Part shown: positions 8,841 through 17,720 of the stretch, in pieces
How the letters are laid out: each line of letters begins with the position of its first letter
How positions within the stretch are numbered: the first letter of the stretch is position 1
From: Croceitalea sp947503285
GTDB taxonomy: Bacteria > Bacteroidota > Bacteroidia > Flavobacteriales > Flavobacteriaceae
Direction of reading: 5' to 3'
Assembly (NCBI RefSeq): GCF_036985505.1
Contig: NZ_BTGQ01000005.1
Location: forward strand, 62,001-126,000
DNA: 64,000 bases
Position numbers and translations under genes: made by a program
Notes under the pieces: generated by a model
Databases searched by the model: none
Seen by the model: only the letters and a program-made list of their open reading frames with translations
What the model was told of the DNA's origin: nothing

Positions 8841-9425
8841 TTAGAAACGAAAGCCCACCCCCAATCTTATGTTATTGATATTGCCATTGATTTGGGCCGG
8901 CAGCAATATGTCATTTGGAACATCATCATCTAGGGTCAAATCAATGAAATCATATTGCGCCTGTAGAAAGAAGCGTTTGCTGATATAGTAAGAGATTCCA
9001 AAATTCAAATTAAAGCCTTGTACCCAAGAATCATCGGAGCTTTCCATTCCGTTAATCGTTCTAGAGGAGACCGTGTTCAAAAAACTATAGCCCACACCCA
9101 ATGATGGACGTAGTTTTTCAAAACCAGGAACAACAAGTTCTGAAAATACACGAGGTTGAATCAAGTAGGTATTATCACGACGGCTATCAAACCCCGTATT
9201 CTCAACGTCTTCACTCGAAAAACCACCATTTACCCCGAAACCTAGATGGAACAGGCCTAATTTGACGAATCTATATTTTAAGCCAACGTCTATAAAATCA
9301 TCCTCTCCAAATAAACCATCACCAGGAATAATGGTGTAGTTGGCCTCTAAGCTCCATTTTTGGTCTTGCGCGAAAACATGGGTCAATGAAAAAAGTAAAA
9401 ATGCGGATAGTAGTTTTTTGGTCAT
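8841..9425 (-). CDS. Outer-membrane beta-barrel protein
   Basis: 194-residue exported protein: signal peptide of about 19 residues ending THVFAQ, then about eight amphipathic strands and a C-terminal aromatic (VGFRF) typical of small OmpW/OmpA-like barrels. Function unknown. It sits 26 nt after another barrel gene and both are inserted between sufD and sufS, so they probably ride on the same transcript. An 8-nt inverted repeat TTTTAGAT/ATCTAAAA lies at the junction of the two genes. Confidence 0.8.
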   Translation of the reverse strand: MTKKLLSAFLLFSLTHVFAQDQKWSLEANYTIIPGDGLFGEDDFIDVGLKYRFVKLGLFHLGFGVNGGFSSEDVENTGFDSRRDNTYLIQPRVFSELVVPGFEKLRPSLGVGYSFLNTVSSRTINGMESSDDSWVQGFNLNFGISYYISKRFFLQAQYDFIDLTLDDDVPNDILLPAQINGNINNIRLGVGFRF

Positions 9426-9451
9426 AATGGTTGTTTTTAGATTAGATAGGT

Positions 9452-10144
9452 TTATCTAAAAGAATAATTTACAGATAGCTGCAATGCGACATTATAGTTT
9501 TGGGCGAAACCCCCTAACCCATTCAATCGGTTACGGAGGCCAATATAAGCCCGTGGGGCCAATGAAAAATGGTCGTTCAATCGTAGCCCGAGGCCAAAGG
9601 CTGCACCATAGTCCAGTTGAAAGTCGCCAGAGATGGTCGTGCGGCGTGCCAGGTCGGTTCCATCTATTTCATCTAGATTTTTGATAATACTCACCTGATT
9701 CAACAAAAACCCAAATTGGGGCCCTACTTCAATATCCAGGTTTTCATTAAGTGCAAATTTCATGATAAGCGGAACGGTCAAATAGTTCAATTGCACATTA
9801 TTTCTAAAGTCATTCTCACCAACAACGGGACTATCTGCCTGAATTGAGGCTAAATCAGTACTGAACTGAAAACCTTGGGAAGAATAGACCAATTCCGGTT
9901 GAAATTTTAATTTATACGAAAGGCCAATTTCAACTAAGACTCCTAAATGGCCTGAAAATCGGAATTTCAAACCTTCGGTCAAATCGCCGACAATGGAAGA
10001 ATAGTTTGGCCCAGCTTTTATTCCGAAACGACTCTCTTGTGCATTACTATGTAGTGCCGTAAACAAGAAAAAAAGCAAGATGAACAAAGGTCTTCTTGTT
10101 CTAATTATGCGATACTCTTTAAATATGCTATAAATCAAACCCAA
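9452..10144 (-). CDS. PorT-like outer-membrane beta-barrel protein
   Basis: 230-residue exported barrel of the outer-membrane PorT-like family: a signal sequence with a charged N-region (RTRRP) and cleavage after SNAQ near residue 36, then RFGIKAGPNYSS, a frequent first strand in this family, and a terminal NYSFR. No in-frame ATG precedes the signal peptide, so I use TTG at 10144, which overlaps the end of sufD by 17 nt. An unusually long N-region could mean another non-ATG start. No specific role can be assigned; the overlap implies co-transcription with sufD. Confidence 0.75.
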   Translation of the reverse strand: MGLIYSIFKEYRIIRTRRPLFILLFFLFTALHSNAQESRFGIKAGPNYSSIVGDLTEGLKFRFSGHLGVLVEIGLSYKLKFQPELVYSSQGFQFSTDLASIQADSPVVGENDFRNNVQLNYLTVPLIMKFALNENLDIEVGPQFGFLLNQVSIIKNLDEIDGTDLARRTTISGDFQLDYGAAFGLGLRLNDHFSLAPRAYIGLRNRLNGLGGFAQNYNVALQLSVNYSFR

Positions 10145-11444
10145 GGTTTACCCCTAGTTTCTGGGCAATAATCTTATTGACCCTAACCTTCAGTTCAGGA
10201 ATGCGAACACTATCTAAAACATTGTTCGAAAATGCATACATCAATAAGGCTGTGGCCTCTTTTTTGGGTATACCACGAGATTGTAAATAAAATAGGGCCT
10301 CTTCATCCAATTGCCCAATGGTACACCCATGCGAACATTTTACATCATCAGCGAAAATTTCCAATTGTGGTTTGGTGTTGATTGTTGCTTTATCACTAAT
10401 CAAAATATTATTGTTCTGCTGAAAGGCATTCGTTTTTTGCGCGATTTTATCCACAATAATCTTACCATTGAAAACACCGGTGGCATTTTCACCGTAAATA
10501 CCTTTATAGTCTTGATGGCTTTCACAATTGGGTTGTTGGTGGTGTACTAGGGTATGGTGGTCTACATGTTGTTTTTCGCCAAGTATGGTAACCCCTTTCA
10601 TGGTGGAGTCCATATGCTCTCCATCTTGATAGAAATTCAAGTTATTTCGGGTCAGTTTACCACCAAAAGAAAAAGTATGTACATTAACGTTACTCTTACT
10701 TTTTTGGTCGATATAGGTATTGTCTATCAAAGAGGCCGAGCTGTTATCGTTCTGAATTTTATAATAGTCGACAATGGCATTTTGGGCCGCAAAAATTTCT
10801 GTGACGGCATTGGTCAATACTGCATTCGTCGTTAAACTTTGATGGCGTTCTATAATCTGTACTTCAGCATTTTCTTCAACTATGACCAAGTTACGGGGCT
10901 GTAACATTAAAGAAGCTTCATTACCTGTTGCAAAATGGACGATTTCAACAGGTTTTTTGGGCATCTTATTTTTCGGAATATAAATATATGCGCCCTCTTT
11001 GCTGAAAGCCGTGTTCAAGGTGGTAAGTGATTCATCTTTAGAGGCCACCTTATTGAAATACACATCAATAATCGGTTTGTACATGGGTTTGGTAAGCGCC
11101 GAACTCATCAAACAAATATCTACTCTATCGTGGGTAGTCTCAGAAAGAAAAGAACTGTAAATACCATCTATAAAAACAATCTTGTAGCTATCTATTTCGT
11201 GAAGAAAGTACCGTTTGACATCTTTATATTCCAATGCATTTTCTTGCTTTGGAAAAATACTGAAATCAACCTTTTGTAGGCTTTTCAATGATGTATACTT
11301 CCAAGCTTCCTCTTTTTTGGAAGGAAAACCTTTTACCTCAAAATTCTTTATAGCTTCCATTCGAAGATCATGGACGGGATGTTCTACATCAACATTATTC
11401 TCGAATGCCATAAAGGAGGAGATCAATTTTTCTTTTAAATCCAT
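10128..11444 (-). CDS. sufD: Fe-S cluster assembly protein SufD
   Basis: 438-residue SufD, a right-handed beta-helix protein that pairs with SufB and two SufC ATPases to form the SufBC2D scaffold. Visible family features: FPSKKEEAWKYTSL near residues 40-53, the central beta-helix with HHQPNCESHQDYKG, and the C-terminal segment KCSHGCTIGQLDEEALFYLQSRG with conserved Cys/His. ATG start at 11444. It is separated from sufC by 102 nt that hold a large REP-like inverted repeat, so transcription may continue from sufC through that structure. Confidence 0.95.
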   Translation of the reverse strand: MDLKEKLISSFMAFENNVDVEHPVHDLRMEAIKNFEVKGFPSKKEEAWKYTSLKSLQKVDFSIFPKQENALEYKDVKRYFLHEIDSYKIVFIDGIYSSFLSETTHDRVDICLMSSALTKPMYKPIIDVYFNKVASKDESLTTLNTAFSKEGAYIYIPKNKMPKKPVEIVHFATGNEASLMLQPRNLVIVEENAEVQIIERHQSLTTNAVLTNAVTEIFAAQNAIVDYYKIQNDNSSASLIDNTYIDQKSKSNVNVHTFSFGGKLTRNNLNFYQDGEHMDSTMKGVTILGEKQHVDHHTLVHHQQPNCESHQDYKGIYGENATGVFNGKIIVDKIAQKTNAFQQNNNILISDKATINTKPQLEIFADDVKCSHGCTIGQLDEEALFYLQSRGIPKKEATALLMYAFSNNVLDSVRIPELKVRVNKIIAQKLGVNLGFDL

Positions 11445-11458
11445 AATTCGTTTCCATT

Positions 11459-11537
11459 GTCATTCCCGCGAAGGCGGGAATCTACTTTATTTAGTTTATG
11501 AAAAAAATTAACAGATTCCCGCCTTCGCGGGAATGAC
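11459..11537. repeat. Nested REP-like inverted repeat between sufC and sufD
   Basis: Two perfect 25-nt complementary arms, 11459-11483 and 11513-11537, each itself containing a TTCCCGC/GCGGGAA hairpin, are separated by a 29-nt AT-rich spacer. The arm core TCATTCCCGCGAAGGCGGGA is a widespread bacterial REP/MITE-like element. There are no coding sequences inside. Confidence 0.85.
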
Positions 11538-11546
11538 AGCTAACCC

Positions 11547-12299
11547 TTAGACTACCGCCTCTTGTTTGATCCAATCGTATCCTTTTTCTTCCAGCTCAAG
11601 GGCAAGTTCTTTTCCTCCTGATTTTACGATCTTACCGTCATACAAGACATGTACATAATCTGGTACAATGTATTCTAAAAGCCTTTGGTAGTGCGTAATG
11701 ACCACAATCGCATTGTCTTTGCTACGAAGTTTGTTCACCCCATTTGCAACTATTCGAAGTGCGTCAATATCCAAACCGGAATCCGTTTCATCTAAAATGG
11801 CAAGTTTGGGTTCTAACATCGCCATCTGAAAAATCTCATTTCGTTTTTTCTCACCACCAGAAAAGCCTTCATTCAACGAACGGGAAAGGAATTTTCTATC
11901 GATTTCAAGCATCTCTGACTTTTCACGGATGAGTTTCAACATCTCATTTGCCGGCATATCTTCCATTCCCCTGGCCTTACGACTTTCATTAATGGCCGTT
12001 TTCATGAAATTGGTCACGGAAACACCGGGTATTTCAACCGGGTATTGAAAAGATAAAAAGATACCTTTGTGAGCACGTTCTTCTGGGGCCAAGTCCTCCA
12101 AATCCTCACCCTCCAGAGCAATACTTCCCTTGTCAACATCAAACTCCTCTTTGCCTGCTATCACCGATGCCAAGGTACTTTTACCAGAACCATTTGGGCC
12201 CATAATAGCATGTACCTCGCCCGCACTTACATTGAGGTTGATTCCCTTTAATATGTCTTTTTCTTCAACACTCGCGTGTAAATCCTTAATTTCTAACAT
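11547..12299 (-). CDS. sufC: Fe-S cluster assembly ATPase SufC
   Basis: 250-residue ABC-type ATPase that drives the SufBC2D scaffold in the cytoplasm. Walker A GPNGSGKST near 34-42, Q-loop FLSFQYP, the signature SGGEKKRNE near 147-155, Walker B LAILDETDSGLD near 166-177 and the H-loop VITHYQR are all present. SufC has the characteristic DETDSGLD in place of DEPTSGLD. A GTG directly precedes the ATG; I chose the ATG because relatives start MLEIKDL. Follows sufB by 70 nt. Confidence 0.96.
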   Translation of the reverse strand: MLEIKDLHASVEEKDILKGINLNVSAGEVHAIMGPNGSGKSTLASVIAGKEEFDVDKGSIALEGEDLEDLAPEERAHKGIFLSFQYPVEIPGVSVTNFMKTAINESRKARGMEDMPANEMLKLIREKSEMLEIDRKFLSRSLNEGFSGGEKKRNEIFQMAMLEPKLAILDETDSGLDIDALRIVANGVNKLRSKDNAIVVITHYQRLLEYIVPDYVHVLYDGKIVKSGGKELALELEEKGYDWIKQEAVV

Positions 12300-12369
12300 C
12301 ACTGCTACTTTTGTAATTAGTATAAAATGGAATGTTTCGTAGTATGATTATTCCCTTTAATATTTCTGA

Positions 12370-13815
12370 TTATCCTACCGAACCTTCTAAACTTATTTCC
12401 AATAATTTTTGTGCCTCAACCGCAAATTCCATAGGTAGTTTGTTCAACACTTCTTTACTGAAACCGTTCACGATCAATGCAATCGCCTTTTCGGTGTCAA
12501 TGCCTCGTTGGTTACAATAAAAAATTTGATCTTCGCCTATCTTACTTGTAGTTGCCTCATGTTCTATTTGTGCGGATTTATTTTTCGCCTCTATATACGG
12601 AAAGGTATGAGCCCCACACTCATTACCCATCAAAAGCGAATCGCACTGTGAGAAGTTTCGAGCGTTTTCCGCCCTACTACTCACTTGTACCAAGCCTCTA
12701 TAACTGTTTTGGGATTTACCTGCTGAAATACCTTTGGATATAATGGTACTCTTGGTGTTCTTGCCCAAGTGTACCATTTTGGTGCCTGTATCGGCCTGTT
12801 GAAAATTATTGGTGACTGCAATGGAATAGAATTCCCCGACAGCGTTGTCTCCTTTTAAAATACAAGAAGGGTATTTCCAAGTTACTGCTGAACCTGTTTC
12901 TACTTGGGTCCATGAAATTTTTGAATTTTTTTCACACAAGCCCCTTTTGGTCACGAAATTATAAACACCCCCTTTGCCTTCTTTATCGCCAGGAAACCAG
13001 TTTTGCACCGTTGAATATTTGATTTCTGCATCATCAAGGGCTATCAATTCAACCACTGCGGCATGTAACTGGTTTTCATCACGCGATGGTGCGGTACAAC
13101 CTTCTAAATAGCTGACATAGCTACTTTCATCCGCTATTACCAAAGTACGTTCAAACTGACCCGTACCTCCCTCATTAATTCTGAAGTACGTAGAAAGTTC
13201 CATTGGGCACTTCACTCCCTTTGGGATATAACAAAACGAACCATCGGTAAAAACGGCCGAATTCAGGGCGGCATAAAAGTTGTCCGTTTTGGGCACAACC
13301 GTACCCATATACTTTTTGACCAATTCAGGATGCTCTTGAATCGCCTCAGAGATAGGCATGAAAATAATCCCTTTTTCCGCAAGGGTTTTCTTGAACGTAG
13401 TTGCCACGGATACCGAGTCAACGACAATATCTACAGCCACGTTCTGCAAACGTTTTTGCTCGTCGACGGAAATACCTAGTTTTTTATACATCTCCAACAA
13501 CTCTGGATCGACATCGTCCAAAGATTTATTGGGGTCTGCCTTTTTAGGTGCGGAATAATAACTGATTGCCTGAAAATCGGGTTTTTCATAATTGACATTG
13601 GCCCATTCAGGTTCTTTCATATCCTCCCAAATACGAAAAGCGTCCAAGCGCCATTCCGTCATCCATTCGGGTTCGTTTTTCTTTTTCGAAATTGCCCTAA
13701 CGATATCGGCACTCAATCCTTTAGGAAACGTATCCGATTCAATATCCGTATAGAACCCGTATTCGTATTCTTTGGTCTCGAGCTCTTTTTTTAATTCTTC
13801 TTCAGTATATGCCAT
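12370..13815 (-). CDS. sufB: Fe-S cluster assembly protein SufB
   Basis: 481-residue SufB, the subunit of SufBC2D on which the cluster is built. Family landmarks: YGFYTDIESDTFPKGL near 19-34, EPEWMTEWRL near 48-57, FCYIPKGVKCP, the LEGCTAP cysteine near 246, and the C-terminal QCDSLLMGNECGAHTFPY with conserved Cys/His, followed by DQIFYCNQRGID. All are intact. ATG at 13815. The 67-nt gap to the upstream A-type carrier contains a TATATTTG box (13872-13879, minus strand), which may add a second promoter. Confidence 0.97.
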   Translation of the reverse strand: MAYTEEELKKELETKEYEYGFYTDIESDTFPKGLSADIVRAISKKKNEPEWMTEWRLDAFRIWEDMKEPEWANVNYEKPDFQAISYYSAPKKADPNKSLDDVDPELLEMYKKLGISVDEQKRLQNVAVDIVVDSVSVATTFKKTLAEKGIIFMPISEAIQEHPELVKKYMGTVVPKTDNFYAALNSAVFTDGSFCYIPKGVKCPMELSTYFRINEGGTGQFERTLVIADESSYVSYLEGCTAPSRDENQLHAAVVELIALDDAEIKYSTVQNWFPGDKEGKGGVYNFVTKRGLCEKNSKISWTQVETGSAVTWKYPSCILKGDNAVGEFYSIAVTNNFQQADTGTKMVHLGKNTKSTIISKGISAGKSQNSYRGLVQVSSRAENARNFSQCDSLLMGNECGAHTFPYIEAKNKSAQIEHEATTSKIGEDQIFYCNQRGIDTEKAIALIVNGFSKEVLNKLPMEFAVEAQKLLEISLEGSVG

Positions 13816-13882
13816 GTTCTACTTTAATGTGCCGATTTATAAATGTCCCAATTGGTCAATTATACCATTTTCAAATATAGGA

Positions 13883-14212
13883 TCATAGTGAAAAGCTCTC
13901 TCCACAACCACAGGTTCGCTGGGCATTGGGATTGTTGAATACAAATCCCTTTCCGTTTAAGCCCCCAGAATATTCCAAGGTCGTACCGACCAAGTATAAA
14001 AAGCTTTTTTTATCCACGATAATTCGAACGGCGTTATCTTCAAAAATCTTGTCCGTTTCCCCGACTTCTTTATCAAAATCCAATTCATACGATAGCCCGC
14101 TGCATCCGCCACTCTTTACACCGACGCGAACATAGTCCTTAGTAGCATTAAAGCCTGATTCGGTCATTAAGGCCACTACTTTTTGTTTCGCGGTTTCAGA
14201 TACTTTTATCAT
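13883..14212 (-). CDS. A-type iron-sulfur carrier protein (SufA/IscA/ErpA family)
   Basis: 109-residue A-type carrier that receives Fe-S clusters and transfers them to apo-enzymes. The three cluster-binding cysteines are visible: one in KSGGCSGLSYEL near residue 37 and two in the C-terminal CGCGESF near 103-105. Length is normal. It is the first gene of the SUF cluster on the minus strand. A TATATTTG -7-type box at 14242-14249 places a start of transcription about 20-25 nt before the ATG. SufA, IscA and ErpA cannot be separated by eye; the context favours a SufA role. Confidence 0.93.
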   Translation of the reverse strand: MIKVSETAKQKVVALMTESGFNATKDYVRVGVKSGGCSGLSYELDFDKEVGETDKIFEDNAVRIIVDKKSFLYLVGTTLEYSGGLNGKGFVFNNPNAQRTCGCGESFSL

Positions 14213-14241
14213 GATTACTAAGATTTATTCTAAATAGCTTA

Positions 14242-14249
14242 CAAATATA
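14242..14249 (-). promoter_or_regulatory. Candidate -7 box for the SUF cluster
   Basis: TATATTTG on the minus strand, 30 nt upstream of the A-type carrier ATG. It matches TAnnTTTG; I do not see a convincing TTG at the -33 spacing. Confidence 0.4.
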
Positions 14250-14380
14250 GGTGTTAGAAGGTATTATATCCTATTTCCTAACATTATTATAACGTATATT
14301 TTGATAAACTTTCTCTATGCAAACGTTAAACAGAAAGAAGTAATGGTATTTGGGGGTATTTTCAGCGAACAGGGTTAGGG

Positions 14381-15730
14381 TCACTGCACTTTTACGATTA
14401 CCAAATCGACACCTCCTTTGTGCTGAATTTCAGGAAAATCTTGGCTCGAAGTGTCGCCGACAAATAATACACTACCGTCTGAAGTTTGGATCGCGTCGTA
14501 CCCAAAGTCCAAACCCGTGCCTCCGAAGGTTTGCTGCCAGACCAGATCGCCCGTAGCATTTGTTTTGAGTAGCCAAAGGTCATTTTCACCAAAGTTGGCC
14601 GTAGTGTCACCGCCAAAACTCTTGGAATTTCCTGAAATAATAAACCCACCATCTGCGGCCAAGCTAACACCGTGAGCGGAGTCAAATAAAGGGCCCCCAT
14701 AATTTCGTTCCCAAATTAAGTTTCCATTTTCATCGAATTTCACTAACCAAATATCGGATTCCCCATTATTTTTGGAGACCTGAACATCAGTACTAAATGT
14801 ATTTCCAACAATAACGTAAGCGCCATCTGCAGTTTTTGAAACATCATGTGATTGATCAATACCAGTGCCCCCAAAAGAACGTTCCCACTCGAAATTGCCA
14901 TTTTTGTCTACTTTCACGACCCAATAATCATAGCTGCCTTTTGGGTTTGAGATATCAAAATCATCACTTTCAGATGCTCCTGTTAAGATAAACCCGCCAT
15001 CATTTGCGTTAATTACGCCAAAAGAACGATCGTTGTTCGTTCCGCCAAAATACTTACGCCAGACAAGATTGCCCTCGGCATCTAATCGTGTTCCCCAAAA
15101 CTCACCTACTCCATGTGCCGTAGTCCTTGATTTTTCAGTACTTCCTTCCCCATTTGACGAAGTCACATCCAAAAATCCCGAAAAAAAGAAACCCCCATCA
15201 CTGGTTTCTATAATATCGTAGGAGTGGTCGTGACCTGAGAACCCAAAACTTTTTTCCCAAAGAATAGTTCCTGACGCATCCAATTTTAAAATCCAATTGT
15301 CATGAAACCCTTCATTCTTGGTTCCGTCTCCATCGTCACTCATGGCATACCCGGTAATTGCGTAACCGCCGTCTTTTGTTTGTATTACTTGTTGACCGCG
15401 ATCGTCTTTACTACCGCCATAAGTCTTGCTCCATTGTAGGCTTCCTTCTGAATCAAATTTTAAGAGCCAATAATCATTTACGGCCAATGACTTTTGCGCC
15501 AAATCACCGTCAATACTATTTGTAAAGCCAAAAACGGCAAAGCCCCCATCTAATGTCGAGACAATAGATCTTGGGGAGTCATCACCGGATCCCCCAAAAT
15601 TTTGAATCCAGGCAACGCTGCCAAATTCTTCAAGCCCGTCTTCTGAACCACTATCGGTACTTGGAGCATCATCATTTGTGCAAGACCATAAGACCAATAG
15701 CAAACCGATAAGAAGTATTCCCCTTTTCAT
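14381..15730 (-). CDS. Lipoprotein with seven delta-60-like beta-propeller repeats
   Basis: 449-residue lipoprotein. The signal peptide ends in the lipobox LWSC near residue 16, followed by TNDDAP; acidic residues right after the cysteine resemble the surface-export signal of Bacteroidota lipoproteins. The body contains seven repeats of about 58-66 residues. Each repeat begins with W...FGGxxxD, then DGGF or DGGY, and ends with DxWLLKxDxxGxLxW. This pattern is common in secreted proteins of the group and should fold as a beta-propeller. There is no catalytic motif; binding or cell-surface display is the likely role. It lies 7 nt downstream of another surface-type lipoprotein gene and is probably in one operon with it. 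Confidence 0.8.
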   Translation of the reverse strand: MKRGILLIGLLLVLWSCTNDDAPSTDSGSEDGLEEFGSVAWIQNFGGSGDDSPRSIVSTLDGGFAVFGFTNSIDGDLAQKSLAVNDYWLLKFDSEGSLQWSKTYGGSKDDRGQQVIQTKDGGYAITGYAMSDDGDGTKNEGFHDNWILKLDASGTILWEKSFGFSGHDHSYDIIETSDGGFFFSGFLDVTSSNGEGSTEKSRTTAHGVGEFWGTRLDAEGNLVWRKYFGGTNNDRSFGVINANDGGFILTGASESDDFDISNPKGSYDYWVVKVDKNGNFEWERSFGGTGIDQSHDVSKTADGAYVIVGNTFSTDVQVSKNNGESDIWLVKFDENGNLIWERNYGGPLFDSAHGVSLAADGGFIISGNSKSFGGDTTANFGENDLWLLKTNATGDLVWQQTFGGTGLDFGYDAIQTSDGSVLFVGDTSSQDFPEIQHKGGVDLVIVKVQ

Positions 15731-15737
15731 AATAATA

Positions 15738-17660
15738 TCATTCAGATTTCCTAATTAGGAAAAAACCATTATTCGAGTCGTTTACTAAAATTTTTTGGCT
15801 TTCCAGGTAAGGATATACACTCCATACCCCATCAAAACTGGCTGTATTGTTAGCGGGAAACGTATCAAAAAATCCGACTTCAGAAATTGTTCTATCCGCA
15901 ATACCTGAAATATCCAATACGCGAACCCCTGCGGTATAATTGGCAAGGTAGAACTCATCTCCCAAAACATAACCGTTATGGTCAATAGCCCCTGTCGGAC
16001 CTAAATAGGTCGTGTGTAATTGCGGGTTATCAAGGTCTTGAAGGTCAAAAACAAGGGTTCTTGAGTTAAACCCAAAGTCTATCTCATCGAGTTCATCCCC
16101 TAAAAGAAAAAATCGTTGATCTTCAGTAAACCAACCTTGATGGGTATATCCTAAATTACCATAGGTCAAGGTCGCGATCTCTACAGGATTATTTTTATCC
16201 GTAATATCGACAATTGCGATTTGGTCTTCATTGGCCCCAATGAAAATCTCTCGCCCCGCATAATCTGCGTCAGGGCCGTTGTAGGTGACCACTTGGGCAT
16301 CATGGGTATAACCATTATCCCCATGGCCCCCTGCTGGGGTCGGGGCAGTCGGATTTTGAATATCAACAAAATGCACCCCACCGTTAAATGCATCATTTCT
16401 GGCCGTACCTACTGGGTAAGCGAACGAGCTTGCCTCATTAATGACGACGTTATGGGCGTTTCCAATTTCAGTATATGTTGTAGTCGTCGCAAAGGTCTGG
16501 GGAGGATTGGTAACGGTCAATAGTCTTCTAAGATCAAAAACCTGCATGCCATGACCTGCAGCTTCTGAGACGACATAGGCATGGTCTTGGTATACTTTTA
16601 CATCCCTCCAGACACTGGAGCCTGTGGCAGTAGGCAATTTACCTAAATAAATGGGCTCATCACCACTTACCTCAACAAACGCGGTACCATTATCTAAACC
16701 GACCAAGGCGAATTCACGTCCAGAAGTCTGATCTCGCCACCCCCAAACATCATTGCCGGAAACCGCATCAAAATCAGAGACACTGATTCGCCCTATCAGG
16801 TCATATCCATTACACGGGTATTGCCCAGCCGTACCCCCTTCACAAGGGGTTAATCCCTGAATCTCATATCTGGTTTGGGTGATTCCCAAATCATCTTCAG
16901 GACCAGAAAGTTCCAATTCAAAAAATTCAGCAGGTTCTACTTGGTCATCATCAATAATGGCAAGGCCTGGGATTGAAAATGTATTCTCCCCAGAAGAATT
17001 ATAATTTCCTACAGGTATTACAAGGGTCTGTGGTGAATCAAGTGTGAAATCAGTACCGAGTATCGCCGAGCCATTTTGAACGACCCTTACTTCAACGGAT
17101 AAATCGGCATCTACATTACCCAATACAATGACTTCGGGCAGATTATTGCCTTCACTCTCCCTACCGGAAGCGGTTTGCTGTGAAAAGGATATGGTGAGGC
17201 CATCATTATCTAAAATAGTATAGGTGGTTTGGTCGGTTTCGCCAAGAACCGCATCCCCTGTGGGATTTGATAATTCCAGTTGTATCGTTTCGCTATTTTC
17301 TTCCTCAAAATCATCTAGAACAGAAAAACCCGCTATGGCTATTGTAGCAGAGTTACCTTGATAGGTGCCCGGTGGTATGGTTATAACTTGCCCTGACCCA
17401 AAGGTGAAATCTTCATTTTCAGTTGCGGTCGATTCATTAAAAAGTACCCCGATGGTAACGGTAGTCGGGTCGACCACGGTTCCAGAAAGCAGTAATTGGG
17501 GCAAATTACCTTCTTCGCCCTCGACATCAAAACTTGAACTACTTGCAAAAGAAACGGTAAGTTGGGTTGCTTCTATGGGTTGTGGAGCGTCATCATCACC
17601 CCCACAGGAAAATACCAAAAAAAGAGCAAAAACAATAAAGGTGCGATAAGACATAACCAT
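15738..17660 (-). CDS. Choice-of-anchor B (LVIVD-type propeller) lipoprotein with Calx-beta-like repeats
   Basis: 640-residue lipoprotein. Lipobox FSC near residue 19, then GGDDDAP, a strong surface-export-like acidic motif. Residues about 30-270 hold two Calx-beta-like domains, each ending in an acidic DNDG or DDDQ stretch suited to calcium binding. From about residue 275 the choice-of-anchor B domain begins (NGYDLIGRISV, then DVWGWRD), with LVIVD-type blades such as GREFALVGLDNGTAFVEV and HAYVVSEAAGHGMQVFDL. The family is named for its variable anchoring; no enzymatic activity is known. A surface-binding role is inferred. It starts the two-gene lipoprotein operon and is divergent from thiL. 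Confidence 0.82.
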   Translation of the reverse strand: MVMSYRTFIVFALFLVFSCGGDDDAPQPIEATQLTVSFASSSSFDVEGEEGNLPQLLLSGTVVDPTTVTIGVLFNESTATENEDFTFGSGQVITIPPGTYQGNSATIAIAGFSVLDDFEEENSETIQLELSNPTGDAVLGETDQTTYTILDNDGLTISFSQQTASGRESEGNNLPEVIVLGNVDADLSVEVRVVQNGSAILGTDFTLDSPQTLVIPVGNYNSSGENTFSIPGLAIIDDDQVEPAEFFELELSGPEDDLGITQTRYEIQGLTPCEGGTAGQYPCNGYDLIGRISVSDFDAVSGNDVWGWRDQTSGREFALVGLDNGTAFVEVSGDEPIYLGKLPTATGSSVWRDVKVYQDHAYVVSEAAGHGMQVFDLRRLLTVTNPPQTFATTTTYTEIGNAHNVVINEASSFAYPVGTARNDAFNGGVHFVDIQNPTAPTPAGGHGDNGYTHDAQVVTYNGPDADYAGREIFIGANEDQIAIVDITDKNNPVEIATLTYGNLGYTHQGWFTEDQRFFLLGDELDEIDFGFNSRTLVFDLQDLDNPQLHTTYLGPTGAIDHNGYVLGDEFYLANYTAGVRVLDISGIADRTISEVGFFDTFPANNTASFDGVWSVYPYLESQKILVNDSNNGFFLIRKSE

Positions 17661-17708
17661 AGCAATTATAGGGCTTTATGTAAAGATACAATTTAAAAGT
17701 ATTCGACT

Positions 17709-17716
17709 TATTTTTG
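17709..17716 (+). promoter_or_regulatory. -7 box almost touching the thiL start codon
   Basis: TATTTTTG ends only 4 nt before the thiL ATG at 17721. With the usual start point a few bases after the box, the mRNA would be leaderless or nearly so. No good -33 TTG is seen. Confidence 0.4.
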
Positions 17717-17720
17717 TAAC

